Assembly (NCBI GenBank): GCA_920105625.2
Contig: OV050030.1
Span: 243,319,889 to 243,383,888 of the forward strand
Direction: 5' to 3'
Length of the DNA stretch: 64,000 nt
DNA from: Clusia tigrina
Taxonomy: Eukaryota > Arthropoda > Insecta > Diptera > Clusiidae
Part shown: positions 62,124-64,000 of the stretch, one piece after another
Numbering within the stretch: position 1 is the first letter of the stretch
Layout of the letters: every line of letters begins with the position of its first letter
Notes under the pieces: model-generated
Told to the model about the DNA's origin: nothing
Database searches by the model: none
What the model saw: only the letters and a program-made list of their open reading frames with translations
Program-made: the position numbers and the translations under genes

Positions 62124-64000
62124 TGGTATTCAAGGGTAGCATAGCTTTGAGCGATAGCTTAAATTGACAAGAGGCTCGAGTACTTCATTGTTACAAAATT
62201 TCAAGGTTTTATGACGCTCCAGTAAAAAGTTACAAGCATTTGTATGTTGCAAACTTTGATAGGTGTAGGACGTTCCGTATAGAAGTTAGGGCCATTTGAA
62301 GTTTTATCAGTGTTTGATTTGGGACTCAAGGGTAGCATAGCTTTGAGCGATAGCTTAAATTGACAAGAGGCTCGAGTACTTCATTGTTACAAAATTTCAA
62401 TGTTTTATATGACGCTCCAGTAAAAACTTACAAGCATTTGTATGTTTCAAACTTTGACAGGTGTAGGATGACCGTATAGAAGTCAGGGCCATTGGAAGTT
62501 TTATCAGTATTTGATTTGGGACTCAAGGGCAGCATAGCTTTGAGCGATAGCTTAAATTGACAAGAGGCTCGAGTACTTTATTGTTACAAAATTTCTAGGT
62601 TTTATGACGCTCCAGTATAAAGTTACAAGCATTTGTATGTTGCAAACTTCGATAGGTGTAGGACGTACCGTATAGAAGTTAGGGCCATTTGAAGTTTTAT
62701 AAGTGTTTGATTTGGGACTCAAGGTTAGCATAGCTTTGAGCGATAACTTAAATTGACAAGAGGCTCGAGTACTTTATTGTTGCAAAATTTCAAGGTTTTA
62801 TGACGCTCCAGTAAAAAGTTACAAGCATTTGTATATTGCAAACTTTGATAGGTGTAGGAAGTACCGTATAGAAGTTACGGCCATTTGAAGTTTTATCAGT
62901 GTTTGATTTGGGACTCAAGGGTAGCATAGCTTTGAGCGATAGCTTAAATTGACAAGAGGCTCGAATACTTCATTGTTACAAAATTTCAAGGTTTTATGAC
63001 GCTCCAGTAAAAAGTTACAAGCATTTGTAAGTTGCAAACTTTGATAGGTGTAGGACGTACCGTATAGAAGTTAGGGCCATTTGAAGTTCTATCAGTGTTT
63101 GATTTGGGACTCAAGGGTAGAATAGCTTTGAGCGATAGCTTAAATTGACAAGAGGCTCGAGTATTTTATTGTTACAAAATTTCAAGGTTTTATGACGCTC
63201 CAGTAAAAAGTTATAGGCATTTGTATGTTGCAAACTTTGATAGGTGTAGGACGTACCGTATAGAAGTTAGGGCCATTTGAAGTTTTATCAGTGTTCGATT
63301 TGTGGCTCAAGGGTAGCATAGCTTTGAGCGATTGCTTAAATTGACAAGAGGCTGGAGTTCTTTATTGTTACAAAATTTCAAGGTTTTATGACGCTCCAGT
63401 AAAAAGTTACAAGCATTTGTATGTTGCAAACTTTGATAGGCGTAGGACGTACCGTATAGAAGTTAGGGCCATTTGAAGTTTTATCAGTATTTGAATTGGT
63501 ACTCAAGGGTAGCATAGCTTTGAGCGATAGCTTAAATTGACAAGAGGCTCGAATACTTTATTGTTACCAAATTTCAAGGTTTTATGACGCTCCAGTAAAA
63601 AGTTACAAGCATTTGTGTGTTGCAAACTTTGATAGGTGTAGGTCGTACCATATAGAAGTTAGGGCCATTTGAAGTATTATCAGTGTTCGATTTGGGACTC
63701 AAGGGTAGCATAGCTTCGAGCGATAGCTTAAATTGACAAGAGGCTCGAGTACTTTATTGTTACAAAATTTCAAGGTTTTATGACGCTCCAGTAAAAAGTT
63801 ACAGGCATTTGTATGTTGCAAACTTTGTAGGTGTAGGACATACCGTATAGAAGTTAGGGCCATTAGAAGTTCTATCAGTGTTTGATTTGGTACTCAAGGG
63901 TAGCATAGCTTTGAGCGATAGCTTAAATTGACAAGAGGCTCGAGTACTTTATTGTTACAAAATTTCAAGGTTTTATGGCGCTCCAGTAAAAAGTTACAGG
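62124..64000. repeat. final tract, repeating 42.1-44.0 kb at about +20 kb
   Basis: The order GTATTCAAGG, GTTCCG, TATATGACG with GAAGTCAGG, CTTCGATAGG, GGAAGTACC, TTGTAAGTTGC with GGGTAGAATAGC, TGTGGCTC, AGCTTCGAGC and CTTTGTAGGTG matches 42,130-43,990. GGAAGTACC context is at 42,859 and 62,853, AGCTTCGAGC at 43,716 and 63,712. Its first part also fits block C at +5,098. The window ends 53 bases into the last monomer. Confidence 0.83.

Larger units (their letters stand above)
1..64000. repeat. 196-bp tandem satellite array filling the whole window
   Basis: Every part of the window repeats one monomer of about 196 bp head to tail. The landmark GGCTCGAGTAC recurs at 1, 197, 393, 574, 770, 966 and onward to the end. 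Most monomers are 195-198 bp; the shortest seen is about 161 bp. The consensus holds 73 G or C of 196 bases. Recognisable blocks in order are the CTCGAG box (positions 3-8), GTTACAAAATTTCAAGG (18-34), GACGCTCCAG (41-50), GTTACAAGCATTTG (57-70), TTTGATAGGTGTAGG (83-97), GTACCGTATAG (100-110), GTTAGGGCCATTTGAAG (113-129) and TAGCATAGC (161-169). No monomer is inverted and no unrelated sequence interrupts the array. Known biology: arrays like this form constitutive heterochromatin at eukaryotic centromeres, pericentromeres or subtelomeres. Which of these applies cannot be read from sequence alone. I do not recognise the family name. Confidence 0.98.

Noticed and set aside
1..64000. CRISPR array
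   Set aside because: The repeats are 196 bp and contiguous, with no unique spacers and no cas genes, and the variation is spread over the whole unit.
1..64000. Ribosomal DNA spacer subrepeats
   Set aside because: Such subrepeats are flanked by rRNA genes every few kilobases. No rRNA sequence is seen in 64 kb.
1..64000. CENP-B box or telomere repeat
   Set aside because: No monomer has the core pattern of a CENP-B box (TTCG, then A, then CGGG at the right spacing). TTTGGG in GATTTGGGACTC is a single motif per monomer, not a telomere-type run.

Overview
The window is one uninterrupted array of satellite DNA. From base 1 to base 64,000 it is a head-to-tail tandem repeat with a consensus monomer of 196 bp and about 37% G+C (counted on the consensus). 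Roughly 326 monomers fit, all in the same orientation. I found no unique DNA, credible gene, RNA gene, transposon or telomere repeat inside it. The short open frames are satellite sequence read through by chance. The window opens exactly at a conserved GGCTCGAG box, used here as monomer position 1, and ends inside a monomer.

This points to nuclear heterochromatin of a eukaryote: a centromeric, pericentromeric, subtelomeric or knob-type block. Monomer length, A+T richness and higher-order organisation would suit a flowering plant, but I do not recognise the family and cannot exclude an animal. The species call is weak; the satellite call is essentially certain.

The organisation lies in higher-order repeats (HORs): runs of distinguishable monomers copied as a block. 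Left to right: 197-5,620 is a 14-monomer unit of 2,712 bp present twice, almost without change. 5,621-8,794 is irregular. 8,795-13,100 is an 11-monomer unit of 2,153 bp present twice. 13,101-20,139 is a mosaic with a 980-bp partial duplication, an internally deleted monomer and a fresh monomer doublet. 20,140-29,300 holds a block of about 2.98 kb at offsets of 4,506 and 3,920 bp. 29,301-32,579 is a mosaic. 32,580-34,147 is a 784-bp (4-monomer) tandem pair. 34,060-36,797 is a 1,369-bp (7-monomer) pair. 39,170-41,521 is a 1,176-bp (6-monomer) pair, bracketed by a block repeated 4,116 bp apart. 43,980-64,000 is a nested system with offsets of 1,569, 3,529, 3,725, 3,920 and 5,098 bp built around a five-monomer cassette. 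The end of the window resembles 42.1-44.0 kb, which suggests a superperiod near 20 kb.

Diagnostic variants divide the array into zones. A GAGTTCTTT/AAATATC monomer type marks roughly the first 19.5 kb. A GAATTC type appears from about 21.0 kb and a TATATGACG (+2 bp) type from about 22.6 kb, both continuing to the right. Together with the local duplications, this fits expansion by unequal exchange or related mechanisms at monomer, multi-monomer and multi-kilobase scales. All repeat offsets were obtained by matching rare variants by eye, so block edges are good to tens of bases and identities are estimates, not computed alignments.
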